Origin: a virus
IMG/VR virus record: IMGVR_UViG_3300047546_002559
Location: 17,138 to 81,137 of that record
Reading direction: 5' to 3' (one strand)
Length of the DNA stretch: 64,000 bases
The stretch's first letter is position 1; every line of letters begins with the position of its first letter. Shown piece after piece: positions 62,842-64,000 of the stretch. The position numbers were made by a program, and so were the translations under genes. The notes under the pieces are model-generated. The model made no database searches and had not been told where the DNA came from. It saw nothing but the letters and a program-made list of their open reading frames with translations.

Positions 62842-64000
62842 ATGAAGTACGACGAGAAAGCTACTGTAAGCATTGACGGCGACGGCAATGTCTTGAAGTG
62901 CGCAAAGGGCGCAGCCGCAGCGGATTGTGGTTTCGTCAAAGGTGCAGAGCTATGCGCTAAGTGCGGTGCAATGCCTGTAGAGATGAAAATGGTTCCAGCG
63001 TCTGATGAGCAGGTAGTGGAAGAGGAAGTTGATGCAGAGGATGCGATGAATCCAACTGCGGCGACTAAGACAAAGAAGAAAATGGATGGGAAAAAGCCCG
63101 GCCACGCAATGCTCGACATGGCGGACGAGGACGAAGAGCCGGAGATGACAGAGGAAGAGCTTGCAGCTGTAATGCCGTCAAAGAAGGGCGAAGCCGTCAC
63201 CATGGGCGAAGACGAAGCCGAAGAGATGATGGATGAAGATGAAATAGACGAAGAGGACATCCCGGAAGACGAAGAGGACATGGAGTCCGACGAAGAGAAA
63301 ATGATGGACTCCAACAGTGGAAATAGCGCTCGCATGCAGCGTATGGGTCGTCGCAGGAAGGGCGCAATGGCCGCCATGGAGGATGAAGAGGAAACTGAGG
63401 ACGAAGAGGAAGCCGCTACTGAAGCAGAGATGGGCGGAGTCGAAGAGGAAGACGAAGAGGAAGAAGACGAGGAGTACGCAGAAATGGGTACAAAGTCTTT
63501 TTCACCACAAGACTCCGAATGGGAGCAAATTCGCCGCTCAAGAATCAAGTCAATGGGTCTCAAAACGTCTGACGTTGGCGCAGCTGGATATGTTTGTGCC
63601 ATTGAGCGCAAGGCCTACGGCGGTTCTTCGCCTGTTTGCGACGACTGCCCAGGCGGCTGTGTCGCAGAGAAGGGCATGCCAGGAATTCTTCATGTTGAGG
63701 GTCTTGCAGAAAAGATGTTTGATGGCGTTGTTGTAGATTCCGGCTATTCATCGGATGCAGACATGTTCGTTGTCGATGTTCAGGTCAAAGACGGCTCAAT
63801 CAATGAGGTTTTCGTCGATGGCACCTCAGCTGAAATACTTGGATTCCATAAGCTAGATTCATCCAGTTTCGAACAAAAATCTGATTTCGGTGATTTCCAG
63901 CTAATTGATTTCACGGAGGCTGCTGAAATTGCAGTTAAGTCAATTGACGGCACGGTAGTGGCTGTTGAGCCAGATGTCTTCGAGGGATTTGATGCGTATG
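62842..64000 (+). CDS. Acidic Cys-containing head-region protein (3' end beyond window)
   Basis: ATG 62842, with GGGAG ahead, opens a frame of 386 codons that runs off the window. Three parts are seen. Residues about 18-50 contain four cysteines (LKCAKGAAAADCGFV and LCAKCGAMPVEMKM), possibly a zinc ribbon. Residues about 60-225 are extremely acidic, with Asp/Glu/Met runs such as DEEDIPEDEEDMESDEE. From about 228 on, a folded domain begins (FSPQDSEWEQIRRSRIKSMGLKTSDVGAAGYVCAIERKAYGG) with five more cysteines, then a beta-rich stretch. Its place after the prohead protease suggests a scaffold, capsid-internal or capsid-associated protein. The major capsid protein is not recognised here and may follow. 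Function is not established. Confidence 0.7.
   Translation, partial: MKYDEKATVSIDGDGNVLKCAKGAAAADCGFVKGAELCAKCGAMPVEMKMVPASDEQVVEEEVDAEDAMNPTAATKTKKKMDGKKPGHAMLDMADEDEEPEMTEEELAAVMPSKKGEAVTMGEDEAEEMMDEDEIDEEDIPEDEEDMESDEEKMMDSNSGNSARMQRMGRRRKGAMAAMEDEEETEDEEEAATEAEMGGVEEEDEEEEDEEYAEMGTKSFSPQDSEWEQIRRSRIKSMGLKTSDVGAAGYVCAIERKAYGGSSPVCDDCPGGCVAEKGMPGILHVEGLAEKMFDGVVVDSGYSSDADMFVVDVQVKDGSINEVFVDGTSAEILGFHKLDSSSFEQKSDFGDFQLIDFTEAAEIAVKSIDGTVVAVEPDVFEGFDAY

Noticed and set aside
62829-63611. 260-codon minus-strand frame rich in Ser
   Set aside because: It is antisense to the acidic DE-rich region; GAG/GAA codons read as Ser/Phe on the other strand. The plus frame with a ribosome site is the gene.
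62842-64000. Major capsid protein immediately after the protease
   Set aside because: The first 225 residues are Cys-rich and then almost purely acidic, unlike an HK97-fold capsid; the visible end does not show a capsid core.

Overview
The window is a stretch of a tailed double-stranded DNA phage genome (Caudoviricetes) with a contractile tail (myovirus build). It encodes a tail sheath, tail tube, baseplate J, gp25-like and hub proteins, a tape measure, a portal, a large terminase and an HK97-type (S78) prohead protease. Genes are tightly packed, often with ATGA, GTGA or TAATG overlaps, and no gap exceeds about 160 bases. I saw no tRNA, rRNA, CRISPR array, insertion sequence or integrase. Host assignment is inference: poly-threonine linkers in a secreted, membrane-anchored protein and possible leaderless starts resemble aquatic Actinobacteria, but nothing here proves the host.

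Layout. (1) 1-5600, minus strand: an M15 peptidase lysin (cut by the left edge), a large secreted protein with SUEL-lectin-like and LCCL-like domains, and three overlapping genes for a methyltransferase, a phytanoyl-CoA-dioxygenase-like enzyme and a glycosyltransferase. (2) 5753-22009, plus strand: a tail-fibre and adhesin cassette with three GXT collagen-like regions, a histidine-rich fibre, a tail-collar fibre and fibre-associated small proteins. Mixed into it are modification enzymes: a prolyl-4-hydroxylase-like 2OG-Fe(II) oxygenase, a flavin-dependent halogenase and a GT4 glycosyltransferase. (3) 22002-41741, minus strand: fibres, baseplate, hub, tape measure, tail assembly chaperone with an apparent -1 frameshift, tube, sheath and neck/connector genes. 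(4) 41861-42564: a two-gene plus-strand island of tandem acidic paralogues with a possible leaderless promoter. (5) 42584-51307, minus strand: a basic protein, a ParB-like / PAPS-reductase-like / ParB-like cluster, RuvC-like resolvase, HNH nuclease, Cas4-like exonuclease, Rad52-like annealing protein and the large terminase. (6) 51377-64000, plus strand: a small membrane protein, the portal, a 2943-residue polyprotein and an acidic Cys-containing protein cut by the right edge. The major capsid gene is not seen and probably lies beyond the right edge.

The most unusual object is the 2943-residue protein at 53882-62713. It begins with an S78 prohead protease and continues through a four-Cys cluster, an EF-hand-like loop, an ArdC-type antirestriction domain with HExxH metallopeptidase motif, a UvrD/FBH1-like SF1 helicase and a C-terminal region of unknown function. 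Short LSSG/LASG motifs sit at the boundaries between these modules. My inference is a capsid-packaged polyprotein, cut by its own protease, that delivers antirestriction and DNA-processing proteins with the genome. The second theme is the dense set of modification enzymes (halogenase, two 2OG oxygenases, two glycosyltransferases, methyltransferase) around the collagen-like and His-rich fibres, suggesting chemically decorated fibres or altered host surface molecules.
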